Source: Lepidodermella squamata | Lineage: Eukaryota > Gastrotricha | Length of the DNA: 64,000 nt | Direction: 5' to 3' | NCBI GenBank assembly: GCA_047495785.1 | Contig: JBLDXI010000024.1 | Coordinates: forward strand, 682,001 to 746,000 | In this document: in pieces, positions 1-11,377 of the stretch | How the letters are laid out: every line of letters starts with the position of its first letter | How positions within the stretch are numbered: the first letter of the stretch is position 1 | Translations under genes and position numbers: made by a program | The notes under the pieces: generated by a model | The model's input: only the letters and a program-made list of their open reading frames with translations | Told to the model about the DNA's origin: nothing | Databases searched by the model: none

Positions 1-2982
1 CATCAATTGCCGTATCACGTATCAAGGTCGCCATTAATTATTGTAATAGACAGTTGGATCAACTTCAAAAATAGCGAATCTCGCTCGTTATTGATTTAAT
101 AATTCGTCTACAGCAATTATTTTTTATATAAATCAAGGACGGCTCTTCTTGTGTCGAAAAGTTAATCTCTATCGAATCTCTGCGCCGGACAGGATGATCG
201 ATAAGGTGTACACGAATAATTAGGGCGTGAAATTATCAACCAAATGTCAGAAACTTTTCCGATCTGCAGCTGACCAAAACTGCTAGCATCGCTCAATTTT
301 TTAAATTATAGCTTATATAGAATTTAAAATCATCGACTAGTTGCCAAATCAATACTGTAACGCATGGAAGTATCCAAAGCCAATACGGCGTTTTCCTCCC
401 TGTGTTTTTATCGTCATTTTTTGCCGTAAGTAATAATTTCAGCGCAAAGCCCCTCAATCATAATCTGGAATATTAGCGAAATTCAGGAGATTCCTATGAC
501 GTATGATAGCGGTATTTTTTGCGGCTTGAGTTTAAGACTTTATAGTAAAGAGTAGTAAATATCAATTGTAGGCGCTACTTACATCAGTGCCTTCGGCGTG
601 AAAATTCCCTGATGTGCCATGCGCGTTCTAATGTAAACAAAATAGATAGGCTAGGCACCGAATTGTTGGTTTGTTAACGTTCGAAACATAACATATGCCC
701 ACTGGTTAAAATCCACAACGCGTTTTTTTTAACGCAGTGTATTTAATATTAATGACTTCACCCTCAGCTGTGCTGGCTTCGAAAAGCCTGTCTCCCCCTC
801 GGGGAATTCACATTGCACTACATTAAACTTCGTCTAAAGCCTGTGCATTATTACCTTGAAGATATTAGGGTACATCAGGTATATTGGTGTAGCGTGGTGT
901 CATTGATTATTCTTTTTTATAATCACCCAAACGGCTTTATGAACAATATTATTTCATGACCGATTGATTATTAGTGAGGTCCTAACCCTTTATTCTGATT
1001 GTTTTTTAACGATATATGCGGCGCCCTAACTAAGGAAAACGCATGGGCTTGCAACTACCAGGTACTTTCTCGTCGGAAATGAATGCCTCTACGCAAAGGA
1101 TAGTACTCAAACTTCGTTTAAGTTCACGCAAAATTCATTGGAGACTTCCGCCGCAAAGTCCGGTTTTACCTTCTCCTACTTCTTCGCAATTTGAAAAGTA
1201 AAATTGGGCAGCAATCAGTCGAGACGACCTAATTCTTAATTTTGAATGGAAGATGTTTCCCGAGTCTTTTGGGACGTCGGAATGGAGAAAAAATAGCACG
1301 CAAGCTATACTACCAGAAACCAGAAGTTATAGGGAAATTTATTATTGTAATGCGTTCTGTGGTTTCAAATGTCTGATGTTAGCTGATTTATTCAATGATT
1401 ATAAGGCGGACTTGTGCATATTAATCTGATCTCCCTGTTTTTTATTCGCTTATATGTACATGTTCTACATATCAGCGATAGTAGATTTGCTCCTATTTCC
1501 TTGAGAATTGATCACGATGCTGCATTGTTTTCAGGCAAGCTAATAATATCTCCCCGTAATAGGGACAGGCCCTTCCTGATGTAGTACTCCTGAATGTCAC
1601 ATCCTACTCGCGTTCGCGCTGCGTTGCGAACTTCGAATTAGCCGTTGCATTCTTTAGGCAATTAAAATTAATCCACAGTCTCAAGAGCATGCATGTCTTT
1701 AGGTCAAATCAGCTGATCGACGTTTTTAATAGGTGCGCAGTTCGAAATCTCAATATAAATTGTCCTCATTTTTATTTCGTTACCGAACTTTGTCATTTTC
1801 AATTTCATCAAATCCTGACTGCATTCCGTCTTTTATGTCTTTACGATTTAAGACTTGGGACTAACAGCTATTGGTCCCAAGAAATAAGATAATTCTGCAG
1901 AGACAACGGGCTAAAACCAGTTTGCTTGATTCCTCGCTCAAATCTGCGCTGCGGTTGTATGGAAGCGTCTAACTCAACATGGCCCATTCATGCATTTCCT
2001 ATTCATAATTTATCATGCCCCGGATTTCAAAAACGGCACGCTTCATTTCAAGCAGACAAAATTATGACCGCGCTTTTAGTGATGTTTGTCCTTAAATGAC
2101 GCAGACTGCGCGTAGTTGTTCCGGAAACGACGGGTGCGCGAATCTACGCGGTTCGGTTTCGATTTGAAGAGCTCGTAGCCCGAGCTATGCATGCCTCATC
2201 TGCGTTCGTGTTGCTAGCGGTGCTGTCGTGCGCATCTACTGATTTTTTTTCAAATGAGCATTAATCAAAATGAAATTACTTCCCATATATTTTCATGCAT
2301 CAACAATACATCCACGCAATAAAGGCAATATATTGCTTCGTTTAATTTCAAAGATATCTAACAGAAAGTTAGCCGAAGAAAATTTCCTTTATCTAATCCA
2401 ATTTACTTGCTCACGCTCGCTATGTTATACTCAGTTGTTTCGTTACTGAGCTATAGTAGAAAATGTGCGTGAGCGAGTGTAAAAATTCCTATAGGAAACT
2501 TGTCCCGGGTATCATGGCGAATTGGAGCGTGAAGGATGCGCGACGCAGATATTCTCATAAGTAACCTCGATAGACGACTACTGGAATTAACTATCACGCA
2601 TTTTATAATATACTGCTACTTTCACTGTGCATAAAAAATTATTCAGTTAGGGAGACGTCAATTCTGCGTTTCTGTCATGCGTTTGGAAACAGAATTAATG
2701 GGCCGTGTCTATAGGCATTTGGAATTAAAATATTATTCAATATGAAAATTCCCGGCTGAGCCTACGCTGCATTATCATCTGCCGTGATCCTCGTGACCTC
2801 TTTCCCGGTAATCCAGTATTTTAATTTCTGACAAATTGCTTTTCCCTAATGAATATCTAAAATAGCGTTTTATATATAGCCGTAATAGGCCTCAAATCAT
2901 ATGTACCAGCAAATTTGGTTCGCATTGTTTTTTTCCTATTGTTAAATCAGCTTGCGCTTTTTTCAAGATTTTTTTCATTCAG
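1..2982. other. Gene-poor stretch, no supported gene
   Basis: I see no exon with family similarity or a coherent coding series in this AT-rich stretch. The few open frames are short and lack recognisable domains. Its right edge has a pyrimidine-rich tract followed by AG at 2981-2982. That could be the acceptor of a 5' untranslated intron of the GPCR gene, so part of the region may be that gene's promoter or 5' intron. Confidence 0.5.
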
Positions 2983-3043
2983 TTATTATTGCCCTTATAT
3001 CGGAGTCTAATTTGCGCTGGAAGGCAACAGTGGTTCCGGTAAA

Positions 3044-5165
3044 ATGCTTATGGCCGAAGAGGTGGCCTTCGAATCGGCAGGTATCAACATCACGATGAGG
3101 CCACAGGACGACTTTCAGTGCACCGCCGAACGCCGCCCTGGCACCAGTAAGTTTCATAAATTTGACCGCATCGTTCAGACGTGCATTCGTTTATGACACT
3201 TAAGCTAATGAATTCTCAATTTTCAAAACACGAACGAGCCCTCGTCATACTTATTTGACATAATTAATGGGTCCAGTGTTGATAGCATTTTATTGAGGAT
3301 TGCTATGCGTTGAAATTCAAGATCATTTCCATTGACTTGGGATATCCGGACTTTTTTGTCGAGACGAACTTTTTCTATACAGCTATTTTTGTATTGCAGA
3401 CGTCGAACTCACCGCGTATGGAATCATCTACCCGCTGCTGACTGTTATTGTCATTTTTACTAATGTTAACGGCATCGTTGTATTAGTTCGTTTGAAAAAC
3501 TTCACGCAGACAAAGTAAGCAGAATTTTGAAATCTGAGAAATTTCATTAAAACTCCTTCCCACAGCATGTTATTGCTCAGCATATTCATCGTCGATTTGT
3601 TAACAACAGCCATCCCTTCCCCGAAATTCCTGCTTCAGTATACGCTGAATGAAAACCGGCCGCAGATAGCCTACTACCCGTGGTGTTACCTGAGCAGCCT
3701 TCTATTCCCAGTTCTGCCCATCATCACCAACAACATCAGCATTTGGTTCGTCGTGGCCCTTACGATTCAGCGGTTCACTTGCGTATGGAAACGCGCTGTT
3801 TACGACCGGGTCTTCTCGCGGCGCAACATCGTGGCAATAATTGTTGGCATCGCAATTTTTACAACCGCTTTTCATTCAGTTCTACTCATCGACAATTACC
3901 GCCGGCCGCTGACTTGCAACTCAGGGACAGGCTCGACGTACACTATTTGCAACGAGGACCCGTCTACGTTTGTAATACCCGGCGGTACCGATTTGGAGCT
4001 TTACGTTCTATCGACTTACTATTTATCGCGAATCGCCGTCTTTCATTTTATCCCAATTTTCGCTATTGCGGTGTCCAATTTGCTACTTATTCGAATTTTG
4101 AAATCAGCAGAACAGCGGCGTAGTCGTCTTTTCAGCCAGAAGACGAAAACGCAAGACAGTCTGACTCGGCTTGATGAAGACGAGCGGATAACCGTATCAT
4201 CACCAGCGAAAAGCCCACCAGTCAGTAGCCAGGCTAAGAGGAAGTCCAAGGTTTACGAGCAAAATGGCGCGCAAAGCAACGGAAATTTACCGAAAAATCG
4301 TAGTTGGTCCCAACTCGCGTTATCAGCTGTATCTAAAGGCGCTCATAGGCTATCGGTTGCAACGACATCTCAACCCCGAGGCAAGCAATCGTCGATTAGC
4401 GGTGAGACTCCTGCTAGCAAAGGCCAGCGAATGTCGAATACAACGCATATGTTGATGGTGATATCAACGATCTACTTGATTCAACACATTTGCCAGTCGA
4501 TTCTCTTCGTTTCTGGCGTTGCGATGAATGTGCTTGGGCTACCTGAGCCCGAACTGCTGATTCGAGCGATAACCGTTCAAAATCTCATATACTGGGCCGG
4601 CTTTCCAGCCAATTTCTTCCTGTGCATGCACGTCCAAGCACCGTTTCGCGACATGTTCTACTCAATGTACGCCGGGCTGTCCCAGGTTGAAGGCTACTGC
4701 AAGTTCTGCATCTCTTCCGTACCGCTTATTCGGCTTAATAAGTCTGAATCCCTCTTCGGCGACCAGCCTGTCATGAGAAGTTCGATACCTGAAGCTACGA
4801 CAATGCTCACTAATTTCCCTGAAGGTCACAGCTCGGTGCCTTCATCGCCGCCCCAAGCTGGTAACGATAAGGCTGATCAACCGATATCACCTGACCAAGG
4901 TGAATGCAGGCCCCTGTTGAGGTCATCGAGCAATAGCCATAGCCTGGGCTCAGATCTGTATGAAACGCCTGGAATGATGACACCGGAAGACATCGACGAC
5001 CAACCGGTTACGTTGCAAAACGATCACACCGATAATTTGGTTGATTTTTTCTCGAACAACGTCGACGCTGATTTTGACGAATTAACTCCTGTTGAATTGA
5101 AACACTCCAACTCGATAGTTAACCAGAACAAACACGCGACAGTCGAAGATGGGCCTGTCGAGTGA
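3044..5165 (+). CDS. Class A peptide-type G-protein-coupled receptor
   Basis: Three exons join in phase (3044-3146, 3400-3514, 3566-5165) to give 605 residues. TM1 lies in exon 2, with an Asn in the position of the class A TM1 Asn. TM2 follows with the LSIFIVDLL core at the start of exon 3. TM3 ends in QRF rather than DRY (ALTIQRFTCVW). TM7 carries FPANFF in place of NPxxY, followed by a cytoplasmic helix. The third intracellular loop is long, basic and Ser-rich, and the C-terminal tail has about 170 polar residues. The N-terminus has an N-glycosylation site (NIT) and no signal peptide. The QRF and FPANFF variants recall invertebrate FMRFamide, myosuppressin and sex-peptide-type receptors, but ligand assignment is inference. 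A TAA lies in frame just upstream of ATG 3044, and a second ATG follows two codons later. Confidence 0.85.
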
Positions 5166-6922
5166 GCTGCGTTTGTATTTCGAAAGCCTTTTTTCGGTGT
5201 TTACTTGTCAAAACAGTCCAGCCGCTTCGGCTTTCACGTGGATCACGAAACGTTGATAATTTTTCGTACTCAACGAGAAACGTTCGCCTGCTTCCACGAA
5301 GCCGAGATGATTAAAACCCGTGATTTTTACCTGTTTTAGCCGTAGAGCAGATTTCGTTTGACGTCCTATACCTGCTGTTTACGGAATCAAACTCGATGTG
5401 TGCGTCTCTATTGATGTTATTCCAAGGCGTGGGATAGCCGTTGCCTAGTTTTATAGTTCTCGCTATAAATATTTACCTTTTCGTCTTTTATGAAAAGATG
5501 ATTCATCTTTGGTTTGATGAAAAAATTAGCAATCATCACATCGGAAACCGATAGAATGTATCTAATGAAGGCCTTAACAGAGCGATATTTCCTCAAACTT
5601 CGTCATGGTATAAATTTCTGCATTTATTTCGTTTTAAAATACTTGATAAAATTAAACCGCGGCATGGTGACACGTTCGAAGAATAAAATGTCGGTTATAC
5701 GCGGATACTGAATACACATCGATTGTTTTTATGCTAGACTAGCTCTGGACTCAATGACGGCATCAATTATCGGCGATGGTTCGAGTATCATCGAGACATA
5801 AACTGGTCACGTTTTTCGGGAAATCAGATAATGATGAAAAAATATCGAGGCCGCGAGCTGTAATGTTTTCACACTGGAAATATTTATTGCACCGTAATTA
5901 TTTGGCCTTATAACGTGTCCCGCTGAGCTGATACAACGAAATGCTGGACTTGATGTTAAAAAAATACGAATGTTTTGGATTATCCTGCCAAAATGTAAAT
6001 GAAAGAATCAGAGAATTGTGAGGCAATAGCAAAATGATAAGGCGCCGGGATCTTCTCACTCACTCGCGCTCTCGTTGCGCAAAGCGGCCGTAATAAAAAA
6101 AAAGCGCAAAGAGGCGAAAGTGCGGCTATCTCTTTGCCAATATTATTACTATTTGCAATATTGCTGCATCTCACATGGTATATCATAAACTTATCAATAT
6201 TTTCACCGCGTTCGTTTATAATAATAATCTATGATAAATGGCTGTGGCTCTGGTAATAATAATAATAAATTCTCCAAGTGGCTTTGAAGAACCATATGCT
6301 GGTTTCTCACTTCTCGCTTTTATCTATAAACACGAGGAGCCAATCTGCGCTGCTGCTTCCGAGCCTGTGTCATCCCGCCCAGTGCAGTGCTCGGCTTTTG
6401 GGATTCCAGACTACGCGCCTTGCCATAAACATGATATAATATCGCGCCACTATACTATCATTATCACCATCGTTTGCCGTCGCCTCATTACTATTATTAT
6501 ATTTTTAGCTGCAGCAACACCAATAGCATCTACTTATTCACATTGAAGTCAACTTTTTTCGACCCCCGAAACGTAACGCAATCCCCTCGCGATGCCGAGG
6601 ACGAAAACTAGAAGGCAAATTGCATTACTGTAATACTGTGGCCCGTTTAGTGAGTAGCTGGTGCATGCAATTGTAGCCCGCGGGTCATCCTGCGCTTTCG
6701 TAGAAGAACAATAATTCAGCCGCATGACAATGGCGGCAATTTATTTTCCGCATCATTATTACTTTTAACTATCAAACTATAGGAGACTATTAGCATAAAA
6801 TCTATCGCGTCTCAATTTCCACCATGTACAAGCAGCTCGGTGTCAATTGATGTCGCGTTTACCACCAGCAGCATTATGATTTTTCGTTATTTACGTGTTT
6901 CGCGATAAAAATACATCGGAAA
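5166..6922. other. Intergenic region
   Basis: This region lies between the GPCR and the unrecognised gene at 6923, both on the plus strand. It is AT-rich and holds short TAA/AAT trinucleotide runs near 6220-6270. I found no supported exon. The 3' part presumably contains the promoter of the gene at 6923. Confidence 0.5.
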
Positions 6923-7810
6923 ATGTTCTGTAAAAGTTCCAAGGCTAACAACAGCCAGCAGCAACTCACGTCTGTATCAATGCACGTCGGTGACGCGAAT
7001 TTACGTCGGAAATTGATGGAACTTGGGGGAGAGACTACGCTGAACTCAATCGCGGTCGGAAATACGTCGACTCAGGGCGTGTTTTCCACCGAAACTTCCA
7101 GCAGTATGTGGAGCCGTGTTATTCTGCCCCCTCTGCAGGTCGTCAATATAAACGGCCGGTGGTTCAGCCTCGACGACAATCTGCTTCTTATGTACAAAAC
7201 ACTGAAAAAGAACCGCTTGGTTACTTCTGTTCCGATCACTGTTGTTGCTATTGAAAGCGTTCCGCCCGGTATTCAGGCTATGATGGCTCAAAGAGCTGAG
7301 AACCAGCACACCTGCGTTGATAATGATCGAATTTCAAGCCGGCATCGACGAGCTGTTGATAGTGATGACGATTCAATCTCCCTTGAATCTTCGTCATCCG
7401 GCTCAAATTGCTGTAAATCAGACGGGAACGAATTCTGCTCGAGCAGTTGTCACACTTCCGATGACGAGCGGATATTTCAGAATAATCCGACCGCGTCGAC
7501 CACGCGAGCAAGTGCACCTCCCGAGCAGCGTCTTGAAAACCCAAGTAATATCGCTTGTGGTAATTCGATCACAAAGCCGAAATCGCGACCTCCTCGTCGA
7601 AATCGAGCCGAAAATCGGCATCGAAAACAGCGAAGTGCTAACAACCCCGGTTCAACTAGTCAGCAAAAAACGGCGAAGGTAAAAGGTTGCTACAACTGCA
7701 AAGCAACGTCGTCAACGGCCGTCGCTCAGGCGGATGAAACTAAGCCCACGACAGGGTCGTGCAGTTGCAACGACGATTGTGATGGCGACGTTTCAAGTAC
7801 GAATGACTGA
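6923..7810 (+). CDS. Unrecognised 295-residue protein with a short conserved-looking core and Cys-rich tail
   Basis: This is a single-exon reading frame of 295 residues. I do not recognise the family with confidence. Residues about 68-118 form a compact, well-folded-looking segment (PPLQVVNINGRWFSLDDNLLLMYK at its start is typical). Its pattern of hydrophobic strand, NGRWFSLD and then an amphipathic helix recalls small ParB/sulfiredoxin-like folds; that comparison is only a pattern impression. The rest is low-complexity: a Ser/Asp-rich stretch, a basic Arg/Pro stretch (KPKSRPPRRNR) that could be a nuclear localisation signal, and scattered Cys pairs (NCC, CSSSC, CYNC, CSCNDDC). It is followed by AATAAA 23 nt after the stop. 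An upstream exon cannot be excluded. Function unknown. Confidence 0.6.
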   Translation: MFCKSSKANNSQQQLTSVSMHVGDANLRRKLMELGGETTLNSIAVGNTSTQGVFSTETSSSMWSRVILPPLQVVNINGRWFSLDDNLLLMYKTLKKNRLVTSVPITVVAIESVPPGIQAMMAQRAENQHTCVDNDRISSRHRRAVDSDDDSISLESSSSGSNCCKSDGNEFCSSSCHTSDDERIFQNNPTASTTRASAPPEQRLENPSNIACGNSITKPKSRPPRRNRAENRHRKQRSANNPGSTSQQKTAKVKGCYNCKATSSTAVAQADETKPTTGSCSCNDDCDGDVSSTND

Positions 7811-9055
7811 AGGACATTCAGGCTTCCCGAGCAATAAAACATGAATCATCATCTATTATACCACCTGCTTTAGAATCTCGGCTTCCGATTTCATCGATCA
7901 TCTTCCTTAAATTATCAAATTATTTTCATATTGATAACTTGATATTACTTGCGTTAGAACATTTCCAGTCATTTTTTAGCAATTGATGATCCGACTCAGG
8001 AACAGTAATAAAGATTGATACATTTGATGTACCCCGCTGACTTTTTTATAACTTAAGGGCGTTAGCGTAGTCTCCGAGTGGGCTAAAAATAGCTTAAAAA
8101 AGCTTCAATGAATTCAAAAAAGTAGCAAAGCTATTTATAAAAATATATTACGCCCACTTTTCAAAATAATTGTTCATATCTTTGTCCTGGAATTATTATT
8201 TTTCAAAATTTCACGTTAACGAAAACTCGGCATTCCTTGCGGCAATTGTTAAATTTGGTGCGATTTTAGAATGAGTTGGGCAGCTGATCTTCGTCTGAAA
8301 TCAATAAAAGAAAAACGCGAAAAACAAAGGTCAAAACTAATCATTTTATTATTAAATTTCTTTACCTTCGGTAAACAACAGAACCGTAGAAGATTCGATA
8401 TAGGTAATAATAATAATAGTAATAACAGTAGAAGTGAAGATTAATAGCGTAAAAACGGGTGAAGTAGAGCATGCGAAATCCGTTTTGTTATCGGAACAAC
8501 CAATATCATCTGCACCCCGCCTCTAATTTGCATGCTGCAGCAGCGCATCAGCAGTGAAAACAGCAAAGATAATAATAATAATATATCGCAGGATTAAAAC
8601 CGACTCAGCACTGGAATTATGCAAACTCTCCGCCGCGCGTTTCATTCGTAAAATGAACAACCCAAACAAGAATAATATTTGCCAATCTCGAAAAGGCTTT
8701 GCAGCTGCGAAAACCAACAACGCAAGATGAAAGCAAGCATGTAGGCCACTTTTCCCGAGCTTTACAAATTGCTTGACCAAATATAGCAGCACAACAGCGG
8801 AAGCACGAATTGTTGATATATTTACACAAGACTTTCGAAGTTTGGTGAAGAAAAAAGGTAGAAACGAGATATAATTTTTTTTGTTTAGAAAAAACAAGAA
8901 CGGCTCATGAAACAAAATAATTTCCCCGCGAGCCGAACATATCAAGCTTTGTTTATCCATGCATTTTTGATCATGCGAAAAATTGAGATTTGTAGTAATA
9001 GATACGAGACTATTAGGCCGGGACGTCATTTTTTGAGCCGAAATCGTCGCGCGAA
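7811..9055. other. Convergent intergenic region
   Basis: This region separates the plus-strand gene ending at 7810 from the minus-strand gene ending at 9056. It is AT-rich with an imperfect AAT/TAA microsatellite near 8403-8425 and another near 8568-8582. A 168-codon minus-strand frame at 8523-9029 has no domain, biased composition and no splice context, so I do not call it. Confidence 0.5.
7833..7838 (+). terminator. Candidate poly(A) signal AATAAA
   Basis: A canonical AATAAA lies shortly after the stop codon of the 295-residue gene, at a plausible distance for a short 3' UTR. Confidence 0.5.
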
Positions 9056-9542
9056 TCAGCAGCGTTCATTCGGCAGGCTAAGACTGAGCGCCGACGACTG
9101 GCCCTGCAGGCGGTCGTCGTTGATAATGCCGGCCATGTCATCGTCGTCCTCCGTCCACAGGCTTGTATGGCCGTTGCGGTGCTGGATCGGACGCATCGAG
9201 GTCATGGCGTTGCTCACTCGGTGGAAAACGCGCCGGCCGACTTGACGCGTCGGTTTCGAGAAGTAACACAGCCCAAGCATGCCCATGAGGCCGATGACGG
9301 CGAAACTGGCGATTGGAATGAAGATCATAGCCATCAACTGAGTGTTCCAGTCATCGAAGTGAATCGACGGAAATTCCAACAAATTCCAATCAGCAACCCT
9401 AAAATTCAAATAATTTTAAAAACGCCCACCTTAAAATTCAGTTGAAAACATACGGAGTAGTCGTGTTTGAAATTTCATGTTGCGTCGAGGTTAAATTGAC
9501 ACTGGGTACTGTCGTGGTGGTCGAGTAGTTCGATATCGCCAT
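9056..9542 (-). CDS. Small single-pass membrane glycoprotein, unknown function
   Basis: Two exons (9542-9454 and 9398-9056) join across a 55-nt GTATGT...TTTTAG intron to give about 143 residues. The N-terminal 30 residues are Ser/Thr-rich with three N-glycosylation sites (NYS, NLT, NTT). One strongly hydrophobic helix follows at roughly 52-75 (IFIPIASFAVIGLMGMLGLCYF), then a basic cytoplasmic stretch and an acidic EDDDD tract. There is no cleavable signal peptide, so a type III topology (N-terminus outside) is likely. The ATG at 9542 is the only in-frame start giving this layout. I recognise no family. It is the last gene of the five-gene minus-strand run and lies 290 nt after the NUP35 homologue. 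Confidence 0.75.
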
Positions 9543-9832
9543 CGATTCATTTTGAGATAATTGAGGCTCCAAGATCATTTTACCATTAAATGCCTAAGCA
9601 AAAGTAAAATGAGACTTCTAGTAAGAAAATTTAATTTCGAACAATGTGCTTTGAATAGACCACAAAAGTCGATTTATGACTACGTAGTTCAGTATAAAGT
9701 GACGTTTTCGATTGTAAGTGATCTGTTTGCTCATAGTAACGAAAAAAAAGAAAAACATTTGTGCGTGTTTTACTAGGAAGACATTGCTCATTGTATCACT
9801 GAAAGATCATAGAAGAATGACACCGGTTCGTT

Positions 9833-11086
9833 TCACAGAAAGAAGACCCAAAAGAGAAGGATCAGCAGCGAGAAGGTTGTACCATAAAACAGCATTTCGT
9901 TATTCAAAAAAGACTGCTGCGACGAATTAACAGCTCGAGACCGGCTGACAACCGGAACAGCCCCGCCAAACGTTTTCAGCCCGCTTAAAACTCGCGGGCT
10001 ATCATCGGAACCAATGAGAGACGAGACTTGCACGTCGTTTCCGGTCAAATAGCTGCCCTGGTCGTTTAGACCGAACCAAAACAGCAAAAAACGGTTGAGC
10101 AAAGATTCGTTTTGAGCTGGACTCGCGCCTGGTTTTGCAGCTACAGTCGACCCAGGCTGGGTCGAGACTGGTTTCGGTTGAGATTGCGTCGATGTAGCCA
10201 TCATTCCCATTTCATCCGAAACAGACAAAGCCCGCCGGAATCGCAGTTGTTTAGGCAATGTGCTGTTTCCGAAAACCGGCGAAATTCTCTTGTAATCGAA
10301 TCCACCCTCAGTTGCAAGCTGGTTCTCGATGAATTTCATATCATCCATCTGCCGGACAGTGAAAGACGAGCCGATATCTGGCGTTTTACTCGCGCCTTGT
10401 CCGAAAATGGTGGCTGCAGCTCGGGCCTGATTAGCATTAGCAAATCGAATGTAGACCCGGTTCGAGGTGAGGGAGAAATCTGTTTTAACCACATCGCCGC
10501 AGCGACGCAGGCGGTCGACAACAATCGAGCGCGCGTCGTCGCTAAAATTTTCGGCAATCACCCAGTTTTCAGCTTCAACTTTCTCAGGAGCGATGTACAA
10601 CGAAGCCGGGGTCTGCGGGCCTTCCATGCACGACATGGGCGAAGCCGCGGGCGACATCGGTCCGCCCATCATGCCAGACTGAGGTCGCCGGCAGAACAAG
10701 CTGGACAGATCAGCGGGATTGCCTGGGGTTTGCGCGGCCCCTGTGCCGGGGAAAGCCATCGAAGTCGACGGAGATCGAGCCCGGCTGCCGAAAGTCGCCG
10801 GAGACATGCCGAAACCGGCCGATGTGTTAATTCCCGGGGTTTTAGGCTGGGTAACGCTTTGACCCGCCCCGAAATACCCGGGTGACATTTGCGGCTGTGG
10901 CTGGTGAGGGGCTGAGGACATCGAAGACGATGCAGTGAGAAAATTCGGAATTTTACCAGTCCCCGAGCTAACATGGGGCGAGTTTACCGCGGCGAACCCG
11001 GAAACAGCAGGAGACGCTGGCATGAGGTTCGACATAGACCGGCGGTTGTGCGTCATTTGAACGGCTTGGTCATCAAAACGCAGCAT
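9833..11086 (-). CDS. NUP35: Nucleoporin NUP35 (Nup53/MPPN family) homologue with C-terminal membrane helix
   Basis: This single-exon frame encodes 417 residues from ATG 11086. Residues 1-165 are low-complexity and rich in Ser, Pro, Gly and Gln. Residues about 173-250 form the NUP35-type RRM fold (ENWVIAENF, VYIRFANANQARAA), the dimerisation domain of this nuclear-pore scaffold component. Residues 327-340 (ESLLNRFLLFWFGL) match the amphipathic helix that normally ends vertebrate NUP35 and binds membrane. Here the protein continues about 77 residues further and ends in a roughly 20-residue hydrophobic helix (398-417) at the extreme C-terminus, like a tail anchor. In the animal NUP35 proteins I know, the chain ends at the amphipathic helix. 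The upstream in-frame Met at 11203 would add a low-quality AT-rich extension, so I prefer 11086. Confidence 0.88.
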   Translation of the reverse strand: MLRFDDQAVQMTHNRRSMSNLMPASPAVSGFAAVNSPHVSSGTGKIPNFLTASSSMSSAPHQPQPQMSPGYFGAGQSVTQPKTPGINTSAGFGMSPATFGSRARSPSTSMAFPGTGAAQTPGNPADLSSLFCRRPQSGMMGGPMSPAASPMSCMEGPQTPASLYIAPEKVEAENWVIAENFSDDARSIVVDRLRRCGDVVKTDFSLTSNRVYIRFANANQARAAATIFGQGASKTPDIGSSFTVRQMDDMKFIENQLATEGGFDYKRISPVFGNSTLPKQLRFRRALSVSDEMGMMATSTQSQPKPVSTQPGSTVAAKPGASPAQNESLLNRFLLFWFGLNDQGSYLTGNDVQVSSLIGSDDSPRVLSGLKTFGGAVPVVSRSRAVNSSQQSFLNNEMLFYGTTFSLLILLFWVFFL

Positions 11087-11377
11087 TTTAAATTTAAATA
11101 TTTCTATAATTACTAAATAAAATTGAAAAAAATTTAAGAATGATTTGTCACATATTATACTCTTCACAAGTGCACTTTTTATCCACAGTTTAAAATTTTT
11201 CACGCACTCAGTTCATCGGTGAAAGCTGATTTATCAAGAAGAAGACAGACTGCGTCACAACACATTTATATATAATAATTTTTATGATATAAACTAGTTG
11301 GTTCATGCCACAAATTAAGACACCAGATTTTTCTCAGACAGCCACGCTATCTCTTGTATACTGGAATATAGTTACAT

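Noticed and set aside
8523-9029. 168-codon minus-strand open frame
   Set aside because: Biased, low-complexity translation with no domain; it overlaps microsatellite sequence and lacks splice or start context.
10112-10885. 257-codon plus-strand frame antisense to the NUP35 homologue
   Set aside because: It is a shadow of the Ser/Pro-rich coding sequence on the other strand and has no domain of its own.
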